56,195 bases of DNA from Bacteroidales bacterium (GTDB taxonomy: Bacteria > Bacteroidota > Bacteroidia > Bacteroidales > CAIWKO01), in assembly GCA_018004645.1 (NCBI GenBank), contig JAGNBV010000008.1, forward strand, positions 1 to 56,195, in the 5' to 3' direction. Under the pieces are notes generated by a model. That model was given only the letters and a program-made list of their open reading frames with translations. It ran no database searches and was not told the DNA's origin. Shown one piece after another: positions 44,120-51,899 of the stretch (position 1 is its first letter; every line of letters begins with the position of its first letter). The translations under genes were made by a program, and so were the position numbers.

Positions 44120-45114
44120 ATTATGTTCCGGTTAATGGCTTTGGCAATGGGTTTAAGGGTTTCAAACAATGCTTCAAATTGCTGATGGGTGAGTTGCTGC
44201 GACGCATCCGAAAGGGCCACCGATGGGTTGGGGTGCACTTCAATCAGCAGGCCGTCAACGCCCATGGCCATGCATGCCCGCGCGAGGTCGGGAACGCCAT
44301 AGGCATATCCCATGGCATGGCTGGGATCGAGTATTACCGGCAGGTTGGTGTTTTCTTTCAGGTAAGCTGCTCCGCACAAATCAAGGGTAAAGCGCGTTTT
44401 GGTCTCAAAGGTGCGTATGCCGCGTTCGCACAACATCACATTGGGGTTGCCTCCCGAAAGGATGAATTCGGCGGCCTGGATAAATTCCTGTAAGGTGGTG
44501 CCAAAACCTCTTTTCAAAAGGACGGGTTTCTGCGTTTTGCCGCATTTTCGCAATATTCCGTGGTCGTACATCGACTTGGCGCCAATCTGAATGATATCGG
44601 CATATTCGATCACGTCGTCCACATGCGACGAATCGCGCACCTCGGTAATAATGGTGTACCCATAAAGCCGGCGCATTTTATCCAGCAATTCCAGACCTTT
44701 AACACCCAGCCCCTGAAAAGTATATGGTGAGGTTCTGGGCTTGAAACAGCCGCCGCGCATGCTCTTCAGTCCGCATTTTTTTATGAATTCTGCCGATTGG
44801 GTTATCTGATTTTCCGATTCCACCGAACATGGCCCAATGGCAATAAACACATTGTTGGTATTGCCACCTATGTAGTTTTCACCAATCCTGATAGTCCTTT
44901 TTTCCGGAATATATTTTTTACTGGCCAACTGTATGTCGGTGTCAAATACAAAAGATGAAGTGAAAAAATCCTTGTCGGCCTCTTCGGTTTTTTTCAAAGC
45001 CGAAGGGGTGATCAGGATGTTATAATCACTGGCCTGCAACACGATGGCTTCGTATTTATCTGCCAGTTGCTGAAGTTTCTCGGGGCTAATATTTTTTTGG
45101 GTATGGAGTATCAT
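44116..45114 (-). CDS. aroF: DAHP-synthase family aldolase (type I beta, AroF/Kdo8P-synthase superfamily)
   Basis: 332 aa. A small N-terminal domain (about 1-70) of ferredoxin-like fold is followed by the TIM barrel: IAIGPCSVES, RGGCFKPRTSPY (PEP/sugar binding), LLKRGFGTTL, LCERGIRTFE, DPSHAMGY and IEVHPNP. It best fits type I-beta DAHP synthase (E4P plus PEP to DAHP), which shares ancestry with Kdo8P synthase. No chorismate mutase domain is fused. Overlaps of 4 bp (ATGA) with both neighbours show translational coupling, which places it in a module with an epimerase-CBS protein and a KdsC-like phosphatase. It could therefore make a different 3-deoxy-ulosonate. Confidence 0.85.
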   Translation of the reverse strand: MILHTQKNISPEKLQQLADKYEAIVLQASDYNILITPSALKKTEEADKDFFTSSFVFDTDIQLASKKYIPEKRTIRIGENYIGGNTNNVFIAIGPCSVESENQITQSAEFIKKCGLKSMRGGCFKPRTSPYTFQGLGVKGLELLDKMRRLYGYTIITEVRDSSHVDDVIEYADIIQIGAKSMYDHGILRKCGKTQKPVLLKRGFGTTLQEFIQAAEFILSGGNPNVMLCERGIRTFETKTRFTLDLCGAAYLKENTNLPVILDPSHAMGYAYGVPDLARACMAMGVDGLLIEVHPNPSVALSDASQQLTHQQFEALFETLKPIAKAINRNII

Positions 45115-46118
45115 GATTCTCCTTTGATTAAATAATTAAACTTTATGGCTCCGGTAATTTGTTTTTGTCTGTTAACCACCGGTAGGAACAATACGGGGAA
45201 ATCCAGATTTTTTATATAGGCAAGCACATCGCCCACGGTATCGTCTTCGTAAATAAAAGCAGGGTTACGGTTGATCATTTGCCGTACATCAATGTGGTTC
45301 AGGTTGCCGATGTTTCTGATGAGGCCTTTGCGGATATCGGCGTTGGTTATAATTCCCAGGAGTTTTCCGTTGGTGTCGGCGATGTTGGTAAATCCCATTT
45401 TATATTGTTCGATGGACAGCAACACTCTTTCAAAAGAGAGGTTTTCCTCATGAATCACCGGCAACTCGTCGTATTCAAGCATAAAATCCTGTATGTGGTA
45501 ATGTGAGCTCACCCCGTCGCTTTTCAGTTGAACCATGGCTGAGCCGATAAACGAGTTTTTGAACAGGTATGAACCGATGACTGCCGCATAAACACCCATG
45601 TTGCGCATGATAAACGACACTTCCGCGTTGATGCCTCCATCCACGTGAATTTTTTTACCGGGATATTGACTTCTGAATTCCCTGATTTTTTTGAAATTCT
45701 GCTTATTAAACACACCACCGCTCATGCCCGGCGTGGTGGTCATAAATAAAATAAAACTGCAGGTGCCGGCAAACGGCTCAAAAGCAGCAAGGCCTGTTTC
45801 GGAAGTTATTGCCAGCCCGAATTCGGTTTTCAGCCCTTGTGGAATGCGCAAACCATCAGTAAGATTTTCATATTGAAAAGTAACATAGTCAACCTGGTGC
45901 AGGGCAATGAGGTCGAAGTACTTTTCCGGCGAAGGCGTGATGAGGTGGAGGTCTATCGGGGTTTTGCTCAGCGTGCGTATCAGGGCGATATCGTCAAAAA
46001 CCCGGATATCGTCAAGGCAATCAATATGAAAAAAATTAACACCGCAGGCGTCCAGTTCTTCTATCAGTTCAGGCAGTTTTTTTTCTTTGTTGGAATATAT
46101 AGAAGCCGAAAATTTCAT
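45111..46118 (-). CDS. Ribulose-phosphate 3-epimerase-like barrel fused to tandem CBS domains
   Basis: 335 aa. The N-terminal two-thirds is a ribulose-5-phosphate 3-epimerase-like barrel: FHIDCLDD, DLHLITPSP and HVDGGIN supply His and Asp metal ligands, and TTTPGMSGG replaces the usual NPGFGGQ loop. From about residue 215 two CBS repeats follow (GKLLGIITNADIRKGL; VRQMINRNP; ITGAIKFN). Their wording is like the CBS pair of the arabinose-5-phosphate isomerase KdsD/KpsF. The CBS part may bind a nucleotide and regulate the barrel. The fusion is unusual. A -7 box TAGTTTTG (minus, 46139-46146) is 20 bp before the start. Confidence 0.8.
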   Translation of the reverse strand: MKFSASIYSNKEKKLPELIEELDACGVNFFHIDCLDDIRVFDDIALIRTLSKTPIDLHLITPSPEKYFDLIALHQVDYVTFQYENLTDGLRIPQGLKTEFGLAITSETGLAAFEPFAGTCSFILFMTTTPGMSGGVFNKQNFKKIREFRSQYPGKKIHVDGGINAEVSFIMRNMGVYAAVIGSYLFKNSFIGSAMVQLKSDGVSSHYHIQDFMLEYDELPVIHEENLSFERVLLSIEQYKMGFTNIADTNGKLLGIITNADIRKGLIRNIGNLNHIDVRQMINRNPAFIYEDDTVGDVLAYIKNLDFPVLFLPVVNRQKQITGAIKFNYLIKGES

Positions 46119-46138
46119 CGCAGATGGTAATTTTTTAG

Positions 46139-46146
46139 CAAAACTA
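46139..46146 (-). promoter_or_regulatory. -7 box of the epimerase-DAHP-HAD operon
   Basis: TAGTTTTG on the minus strand fits TAnnTTTG, about 20 bp before ATG 46118. The -33 partner is weak (CAA at 46161-46163, 14-nt spacer). Confidence 0.45.
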
Positions 46147-46208
46147 CAAACTTTTGGCTACAATATGCTAATTTTACCTTGATGTATTTATTATAAAATG
46201 ATTTGTTT

Positions 46209-46538
46209 ATGACCATAAAACAAGCACAACAAACGGTTGATGAGTGGATAAAAACCACCGGTGTCCGTTATTTCAGCGAATTGACCAATATGGCGATGCT
46301 GACCGAAGAAGTCGGCGAGGTGGCCCGTATCATTGCCCGCACCTATGGAGAACAATCATTTAAAGACTCGGACAAGGAAAAAAATCTTGCCGACGAACTG
46401 GCCGATGTCTTGTTTGTTCTTATATGCCTGGCCAATCAAACCGGCACCGACCTTACAGAAGCGCTGCAAAAAAACCTGGAAAAAAAGACTGCACGCGACA
46501 ACATGAGACATAAAAACAACAGCAAATTGACATCTTGA
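46209..46538 (+). CDS. MazG-like nucleotide pyrophosphohydrolase
   Basis: 109 aa from ATG 46209; a TTG at 46203 is the longer option. The MazG-type helices have EEVGEVARIIARTYG (first acidic pair) and ADELADVLFVLICLAN (EExxD-type metal site). It would hydrolyse a non-canonical NTP to NMP and pyrophosphate, protecting nucleic acids from misincorporation. Length is normal for the small one-domain group. It is divergent from the epimerase-CBS operon (90 bp apart) and precedes tRNA-Leu. Confidence 0.88.
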   Translation: MTIKQAQQTVDEWIKTTGVRYFSELTNMAMLTEEVGEVARIIARTYGEQSFKDSDKEKNLADELADVLFVLICLANQTGTDLTEALQKNLEKKTARDNMRHKNNSKLTS

Positions 46539-46548
46539 AAATTTTTGA

Positions 46549-46580
46549 TTTGGCTATAACAAAACTATTTTCTACTTTTG
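46549..46580 (+). promoter_or_regulatory. Promoter of tRNA-Leu
   Basis: TTTG (46549-46552), 20-nt spacer, TACTTTTG (46573-46580): a full match to the Bacteroidetes -33/-7 consensus, 32 nt before the tRNA. Confidence 0.7.
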
Positions 46581-46612
46581 TCCTCCTTTTAAAAAAGTTC
46601 TTTACTTTTTAT

Positions 46613-46696
46613 GCCCGAGTGGCGGAATAGGTAGACGCGTTGGTCTCAAAAACCAATGAGAGCAATCTCGTGCCGGTTCGATTCCGGCCTCGGGTA
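46613..46696 (+). tRNA. tRNA-Leu (anticodon CAA)
   Basis: 84 nt with a long variable arm, as for Leu. Acceptor GCCCGAG pairs with CTCGGGT (G-U first pair). The anticodon stem TTGGT/ACCAA has loop CTCAAAA, giving anticodon CAA (TTG codons). The variable arm includes TGAGAGCAATCTCG. T-arm GCCGG/CCGGC with TTCGATT. CCA is not encoded. Confidence 0.95.
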
Positions 46697-46709
46697 CAAC
46701 AAATTTTTA

Positions 46710-46748
46710 AACCCCCGTTAATTAAGAGTTTCCGGGGGTTGTTTTTTT
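46710..46748 (+). terminator. Terminator of tRNA-Leu
   Basis: AACCCCCG (46710-46717) and CGGGGGTT (46733-46740) form an 8-bp perfect stem followed by GTTTTTTT. It lies 14 nt after the tRNA. Confidence 0.9.
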
Positions 46749-46816
46749 ATGGTGGACGAATTTAAGGTTTTAGCGTGGGATAAAAACAAAAAAACTGTGT
46801 AGATTTTACCTAATTT

Positions 46817-47257
46817 TTACTCAAGAAAAACTCCATCATAGAAATTTCCAACCGTTTTTTCTCCATTTGCATATGTATATGTCCCTTTACCATTGATTAA
46901 TCCATCTTTGAATTTTCCGACAAATTTTTCTCCGTCAGGAAATATACATGTTCCTCGACCATTTCTTTGATTATCTTTGAATTCTCCGACATATTTTTCT
47001 CCGTCAAATAATGTCTGTGTTCCTTGACCATTGTATTCACCATTTTTGAATTCTCCGACATATATTTCTCCGTCAGGATATGTCTTTGTTCCCTGACCAT
47101 TGTATTTACCATTTTTGAATTCTCCGACATATTTTACTCCGCGATAAACGTAAGTGCCATATCCGTTAATACAGTCTCCGCTAATACAACCACTGGTTTG
47201 TGCACATAAATTGGCGGTTAGAATGATAAGAAGTTGAAAAATAATGATGTTTTTCAT
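46817..47257 (-). CDS. Secreted MORN-repeat protein (short paralogue)
   Basis: 146 aa. The signal peptide ends at LCAQ (about 20), then a Cys-rich TSGCISGDC segment, then four full MORN repeats of 23 residues (YVGEFKNGKYNGQGT type) and a diverged fifth. It is a duplicate of the longer gene upstream, with the same leader, the same Cys segment and a shared upstream sequence. MORN repeats form a beta-hairpin ladder and often bind lipids or proteins. No lipobox or T9SS domain is present, so it is probably periplasmic or released. It has no clear -7 box of its own. Confidence 0.85.
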   Translation of the reverse strand: MKNIIIFQLLIILTANLCAQTSGCISGDCINGYGTYVYRGVKYVGEFKNGKYNGQGTKTYPDGEIYVGEFKNGEYNGQGTQTLFDGEKYVGEFKDNQRNGRGTCIFPDGEKFVGKFKDGLINGKGTYTYANGEKTVGNFYDGVFLE

Positions 47258-47358
47258 AATGTATTTTTTTGATTTCGAATAGTATTTATATACGGATTTG
47301 AGTTAGCCAAATTAACCATTATTTATAGATGCTTGTTTATAAGTTTTATGTCTAATTT

Positions 47359-48423
47359 TTACTTAACAAAAAATCCATTACTGAAATATCCAACCTTTTT
47401 TTCTTGGTTTGGAAGCGCAAGTGTACCTTGACCATTGAATTTACCATCTTTGAATTCTCCGACATATGTTCCTCCGTCAGGAAATGTGAATGTTCCTTGA
47501 CCATTGATTATGCCATCTTTGAATTCTCCTACGTATATTGATCCTTTTGGAGATGTGAATGTTCCTTGACCATTGAATTTGTCATCTTTGAATTCTCCAA
47601 CATATTTTTCTCCAGTTGAAGCAGTATATGTTCCTTGACCATTACTTTTACCATCTTTGAATTCTCCGACATATTTTTCTCCGCTTGGAAAGGTATATGT
47701 TCCTTGACCATTTCTTTTACCATCTTTGAATTCTCCGACATATATTGATCCTTTTGGAGATGTGAGTGTTCCTTGACCACTGTAATTGCCATCTTTGAAT
47801 TCTCCGACGTATTTTTCTCCGCTTGGAAAGGTATATGTTCCTTGACCATTGTACTTACCATCTTTGAATTCTCCAACATATTTTTCTCCGTCTGGAAATG
47901 TATGTGTTCCTTGGCCATTTTTTTTACCATCTTTGAATTCTCCAACATATTTTTCTCCGTCTGAATCTGTAAGTGTTCCTTGACCATTTCTTTTATCATC
48001 TTTGAATTCTCCGACATATTTTGTTCCGTTAGAATATGTATATGTTCCTTGACCATTGTATTTGCCATCTTTGAATTCTCCGACATATTTTGTTCCGTAT
48101 GGAAATGTGAGTGTCCCTTGACCATTGTACTTACCATCTTTGAATTCTCCGATATATTCTTCTCCGTCTGGAACTGTTAGTGTTCCTTGACCATTTCTTT
48201 TATCATCTTTGAATTCTCCGACATATTTTGCGCCTCCAGGATATGAATATGTTCCTTGACCATATCTTTTACCATCTTTGAATTCTCCGACATATTTTCT
48301 TCCAATTGAATCAACATAAGTGCCATATCCATTAAAACAGTCTCCGCTAATACAACCACTGGTTTGTGCACTTAAACTGGTAGTTAAAATGATAAAAAGT
48401 TGAAAAATGATGATGTTTTTCAT
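47359..48423 (-). CDS. Secreted MORN-repeat protein (long paralogue)
   Basis: 354 aa from ATG 48423. A signal peptide (LSAQ), the TSGCISGDC element, then 13 regular 23-residue MORN units (KYVGEFKDGKYNGQGT-like) and a short terminal one. The DNA is a 69-bp tandem repeat with strong unit similarity, so the copy number can be expected to change by recombination. Because 69 is a multiple of three, other frames stay open across it and give false genes. Codons are uniform. The longer open frame starts at 48468 but would need a start inside the probable promoter (TAATTTTG on the minus strand, 48466-48473). The function is unknown. Confidence 0.88.
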   Translation of the reverse strand: MKNIIIFQLFIILTTSLSAQTSGCISGDCFNGYGTYVDSIGRKYVGEFKDGKRYGQGTYSYPGGAKYVGEFKDDKRNGQGTLTVPDGEEYIGEFKDGKYNGQGTLTFPYGTKYVGEFKDGKYNGQGTYTYSNGTKYVGEFKDDKRNGQGTLTDSDGEKYVGEFKDGKKNGQGTHTFPDGEKYVGEFKDGKYNGQGTYTFPSGEKYVGEFKDGNYSGQGTLTSPKGSIYVGEFKDGKRNGQGTYTFPSGEKYVGEFKDGKSNGQGTYTASTGEKYVGEFKDDKFNGQGTFTSPKGSIYVGEFKDGIINGQGTFTFPDGGTYVGEFKDGKFNGQGTLALPNQEKKVGYFSNGFFVK

Positions 48424-48903
48424 AATGTGTTTTTTTGATTTCGAATAATTTCTATAAACTAATTTCAAAATTACATATAATTTAAATTAAAAAAAATTAA
48501 TATCTCTTTGCGGAGATCAACACAATAATAAACGTGTCTATTTTCGTCTAAAATAGATAAGACAGACGCACACGTTCCCGGGCGTGTTATGATGTCGGAA
48601 AAACCTTTTCACACGCAGCTAATGACTACGGAAAAACCTTTGTATGTGTTAAATGTCCCAATTTGCTCCCATTGGTTTCCCGTCATAATAACTAATCGGT
48701 TGCGGTTATTAAAGAATAAAACAATCTATTTTCGCCTGAAAAAGAGAATCAAGGAAACAATTTGCCTACCTCAGGTTCGCCAGAAATTTTCATCAGCTGT
48801 AAATAAATGATTTATGGTTGGTTTTTTTGTTGTGGTACAAACTGGGGGACGAATGAAGCTGAATGCCGCGGGAAATTTTTTACCAGAATCTGCCGCAATT
48901 AGT
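48424..48903. other. Intergenic region upstream of the MORN genes, with hairpins
   Basis: 480 bp with no supported gene. Open frames at 48589-48810 and 48814-49227 show no family or signal features. A 27-bp segment just upstream of the long gene (48421-48447) repeats upstream of the short one (47255-47281) with one change. Hairpins include TCTATTTT-CGTCT-AAAATAGA (48537-48557) and ACACG/CGTGT (around 48570-48587). Possibly leader or regulatory RNA, but nothing more can be said. Confidence 0.5.
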
Positions 48904-49719
48904 TTAGAAACTCGCCTTAATCCCCATCTCGCTGCTAAAAGAATTCCGAATTACTCCTTCCGGAGGAAAAGCATCATACAGATAACGCAGGCCCACTACA
49001 AAAGCAATATGTTTTCCCAACCCAAAACTCAGCGCCGTCTGGTTGGTTATCCTGAAGTCGTTAAAATAATCTATCCGTGGCTGATAATAAGTTATAGTAC
49101 TAAATTCCCCGATTTTTTTGGGCAACGACCAGGTAAAGGTAAAATAAGCCGAAATTCTGTGATGGTTGTGCGTTTCAGGTACCGTTTCGTTTGTCTTTTC
49201 GTGCTCAAACATATAAAGCGAGCCTAAACTCGATTTCAGTCCCGGCTTATTTAAAATCTTGAACCGCGGTCCGGTGCCGGCAAGCAGCCGCATTTCAAGC
49301 AGTAATACGGGGTTGCTCTGGTATTGCATAAAAACTTCCCACCTGAAATAGCTGTTAAACTTCCGGGTGTACCTCAGGTGGGCAAAGCCGGCATTAGTGA
49401 GGGTGCTGCTGTTCGATTTGGAAACTTCATAGCTGCCCAGCATCAGAAAAACATCCTTAAGGCTTTTTGACCGTAGCTGTAAAGCTGCCGAAACGCTCAA
49501 CTGCAACAGCTCTTTTTGGTTGTTTTGCTGATACGAAAACGAAGCGCCTGCATGACCGGCCAGTTTTATGCTGTCGTTTTGCATACGTTGCGATTCCACG
49601 TTGACGATTTGGGCATTTGTTACCTTGATTAAAAGCAAAAGTGCTATCAATCCAATACTGCCTGTTTTATTAAATGTTTTCACGCTGAATAAGCCTTTGC
49701 AGGCGGCAAAAGTAGGCAT
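48904..49719 (-). CDS. Outer-membrane beta-barrel protein (DUF481-like)
   Basis: 271 aa from ATG 49719; the longest frame begins at TTG 49758. A hydrophobic signal segment ends near TNAQ. The rest is alternating hydrophobic/polar strands with aromatic ends (FAHLRYTRKFNSYF; MQYQSNPV; LSFGLGKHIAFVVGLRYLYD) and a C-terminal IKASF, as in outer-membrane beta-barrels of the DUF481/YdiY type. Its role is unknown. It stands alone, with 400 bp or more of noncoding DNA on both sides. Confidence 0.7.
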   Translation of the reverse strand: MPTFAACKGLFSVKTFNKTGSIGLIALLLLIKVTNAQIVNVESQRMQNDSIKLAGHAGASFSYQQNNQKELLQLSVSAALQLRSKSLKDVFLMLGSYEVSKSNSSTLTNAGFAHLRYTRKFNSYFRWEVFMQYQSNPVLLLEMRLLAGTGPRFKILNKPGLKSSLGSLYMFEHEKTNETVPETHNHHRISAYFTFTWSLPKKIGEFSTITYYQPRIDYFNDFRITNQTALSFGLGKHIAFVVGLRYLYDAFPPEGVIRNSFSSEMGIKASF

Positions 49720-50550
49720 TTTACTGATAAGGTTTATATGGGTGATAGATTTGGACAATGTCTTTTTTGAGGTGCCTTTATGAAACTATTTATTTGAGTT
49801 TTGCATGATTTTTATAAGTCACACAGAGCCGGACAAAGCGCGGTAATGAGGGTTGAGTCCGTGTCGAAGTGTGACAACAACGGTCGTCTTCCCTGCCTGC
49901 GTGCCGAACACTTCGGCAGGCAGGGACAATCTTCTCCTTCCACTTTTGGTTTCAGGAGAATCTGCTACCAATGACAACAATATTGTATTTGGCTGTTTTA
50001 CAGTTATTTCGGTCAGGCAGAGCCGTTGTTCTGGATAAAAATGAATTTGTTGAAAAAATTTATTGAACAACGAGTCGAAGTCGACCGAAATAAAATTCGA
50101 TGAAATTCACCAACAATCAGGCCCCATTTCGACACGTCCCGAAAGTCCCTATACCTTTGGCCACAAAGATTTATATTATCGGGACGGCTCAACGTGACCT
50201 GAATTTTTGTCATTAAATGTTATTTTTGTGCGCAGCATAATTACCACTCTGACTGACCGTTGTTTTGTCCTTTTTGACAATATGTAAAAATGTTCTTTTT
50301 CATAGCGTTATTATCTTGGCAATCCACATTTGATTATTATTTTACAATTGTATTTTTTTATGCAAAACTTCAGTTATTTATTAAAAACGCCTAATCTTCT
50401 TTTTGAAATCATATTAGACTGATGGTTTATTTACGATCTTATTAATCAGCACCTCAAAAAAAGAATTACCATAGATTTGCATTCAAAAAAACTTTCATAC
50501 CTATGATAGGTTATTATAAAAAAATTTTTAGTTTTATACAAAATTTTCCA
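49720..50550. other. Large intergenic region with palindromes and a lipocalin promoter
   Basis: 831 bp without a supported gene. It contains the 35-nt palindrome at 49891-49925 (listed separately), an inverted pair CGTCCCGA (50135-50142) and TCGGGACG (50179-50186), and repeated GTCGAAG-type motifs. TAGATTTG at 50472-50479 is a possible -7 box for the lipocalin gene. Confidence 0.55.
49891..49925. repeat. Palindrome sharing CCTGCC/GGCAGG arms with the tRNA-Arg insert
   Basis: CCCTGCC pairs with GGCAGGG, and TGCCGAA with TTCGGCA, with a TGCG bulge and a CAC loop. The outer arms match the palindrome in the tRNA-Arg relic at 19780-19799. Confidence 0.8.
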
Positions 50551-51078
50551 ATGAATAAGACATACACCAATTTTATCCTAATTTTAATGATTATGTTTAC
50601 TTCCTGTTCAACAATTCCCGATGGCGCCGTCGCCGTAAAACCTTTTGATGTCAACAAATATCTTGGCAAGTGGTATGAGATTGCCCGCCTCGATTTCAGG
50701 TTTGAACGCGACTTAAACAATACCACCGCGGAATATTCATTACGTGAGGATGGCAAAATCAAGGTAGATAACAAGGGTTTTAATACCAGGACAAAAGAAT
50801 GGAAGCAAGCCATTGGCAAGGCAAAATTTGCCGGCGATAAAGATGTGGCCATGCTGAAAGTGTCTTTTTTCGGACCCTTCTACTCAGGGTATAATGTGAT
50901 TGCCTTAGACCCCGATTACAAATATGCCCTCATTGCCGGCAAGAATTTAAAATACCTGTGGATTCTTTCGCGCGAAACCACTATCCCGGAAGACATCAAA
51001 CAAAACTATCTGAAAACCGCGGAAGGCCTGGGTTACAAAACCGCCGACCTGGTGTGGGTGGAACATGATAAAAAATAA
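50551..51078 (+). CDS. Lipocalin family lipoprotein (Blc-like)
   Basis: 175 aa from ATG 50551; an ATG at 50503 is in frame but adds a non-signal extension. The signal peptide ends IMFTSCST, a plausible lipobox Cys. The lipocalin core starts with KYLGKWYEIARLDFRFERD, the GxW motif, then NTTAEYSLREDGKIKV, and the C-terminal strand-helix part (YKYALIAGKNLKYLWILSR). Bacterial Blc proteins sit in the outer membrane and bind lipids or other hydrophobic ligands, often in stress. A stand-alone gene. Confidence 0.9.
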   Translation: MNKTYTNFILILMIMFTSCSTIPDGAVAVKPFDVNKYLGKWYEIARLDFRFERDLNNTTAEYSLREDGKIKVDNKGFNTRTKEWKQAIGKAKFAGDKDVAMLKVSFFGPFYSGYNVIALDPDYKYALIAGKNLKYLWILSRETTIPEDIKQNYLKTAEGLGYKTADLVWVEHDKK

Positions 51079-51177
51079 ATATCCCGTTCAATCCCGTCTT
51101 GCAGACTGACAGTGTCTCGTTAAGACTATTAAGAAGAAAAAATCCCGCGGTAGGCCAAATAATCTCTGTGAAGGTGT

Positions 51178-51648
51178 TTATTTGTTCCCCATCATCCCCA
51201 GGATGCTGACCAGCGAATTGGTAACCGATGATGTGGTGGCCGGGGTTATGGTGTTGTTGTTTAAAGAATTCACAACCGACGACAAATTCAAATTGTTTAC
51301 TGAAGAGATGATATTGTTTACCGTGTTGTTATTGATCAGGTTAGTTGATCCGGCAATAACACCTGTGGCAAAATTTTTATAGTTGGAGGTGTTGGTTCCC
51401 AGGCCTTTAATTGCTGCACCGCTGGTAGCCAGGGTGGCAAGATTCAGGATGGTGGCCTGGTTGTTTAGAACAATCTTACCCTGTGATTTATATTGACTAT
51501 AGAGTGACTTCAAAGCGGAGCCAAAGGTGTTGCCGGCCACATATTCTGCAGATGTTGCCGAAGGTGCTGCGGTGGGCGAAACAGTGCCGCAGGAAGAAAC
51601 CATTATTACAGCGGCAATAAACAGTGTAAGAGTGATTTTTACTTTCAT
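51178..51648 (-). CDS. Small lipoprotein of unknown family
   Basis: 156 aa. The signal peptide ends IMVSSCGT (lipobox). The mature part is rich in Ser, Asn, Thr and Ala, with a long coil-like middle (ALKSLYSQYKSQGKIVLNN) and a low-complexity tail rich in NN and SS. There are no known motifs. It would be a periplasm-facing outer-membrane lipoprotein. The promoter TTTG-N19-TAATTTTG (minus strand, 51672-51702) is a good one. Confidence 0.7.
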   Translation of the reverse strand: MKVKITLTLFIAAVIMVSSCGTVSPTAAPSATSAEYVAGNTFGSALKSLYSQYKSQGKIVLNNQATILNLATLATSGAAIKGLGTNTSNYKNFATGVIAGSTNLINNNTVNNIISSVNNLNLSSVVNSLNNNTITPATTSSVTNSLVSILGMMGNK

Positions 51649-51671
51649 TTTAAATTTTTATTTGATTAATG

Positions 51672-51702
51672 CAAAATTAATAAATGTTTTGTGATTGGCA
51701 AA
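51672..51702 (-). promoter_or_regulatory. Promoter of the unknown lipoprotein gene
   Basis: On the minus strand TTTG (51699-51702), 19-nt spacer, TAATTTTG (51672-51679). The leader to ATG 51648 would be about 16 nt. Confidence 0.65.
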
Positions 51703-51835
51703 AAAATTTATGGAGATCATGGTTTCCATTATCTTTTTCGGCCCGAAGGGTGAAAAATTCGCAAGAATTTATCAGGCTAAGGCATTTGGGGGGTAACCTA
51801 AAGAAAATGAAATAAAATGATACCGGCATGCCTTA

Positions 51836-51843
51836 TAAATTTG
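51836..51843 (+). promoter_or_regulatory. -7 box of gldA
   Basis: TAAATTTG fits TAnnTTTG. A transcript from about 51850 would exclude the ATG at 51828 and support ATG 51900 as the gldA start. No -33 box at the proper distance is seen. Confidence 0.4.
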
Positions 51844-51899
51844 TACTTTTGACGTCATTAATAGTAATAAACAAAAGCAAACACACTATTTGCAGGCCT

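Noticed and set aside
46613-46696. tRNA-Leu as an integration hot spot
   Set aside because: No integrase, no direct repeat of the tRNA 3' end and no change of gene content were seen around it; it ends in a normal terminator.
47529-48137. 202-codon same-strand open frame in the MORN gene
   Set aside because: The 69-bp repeat is a multiple of three, so any frame without a stop in one unit stays open through all units. It is a frame artefact, as are the plus-strand frames in the same area.
48589-49227. Two open frames of 73 and 137 codons
   Set aside because: No signal, domain or codon regularity; the second overlaps the outer-membrane protein gene in antisense.
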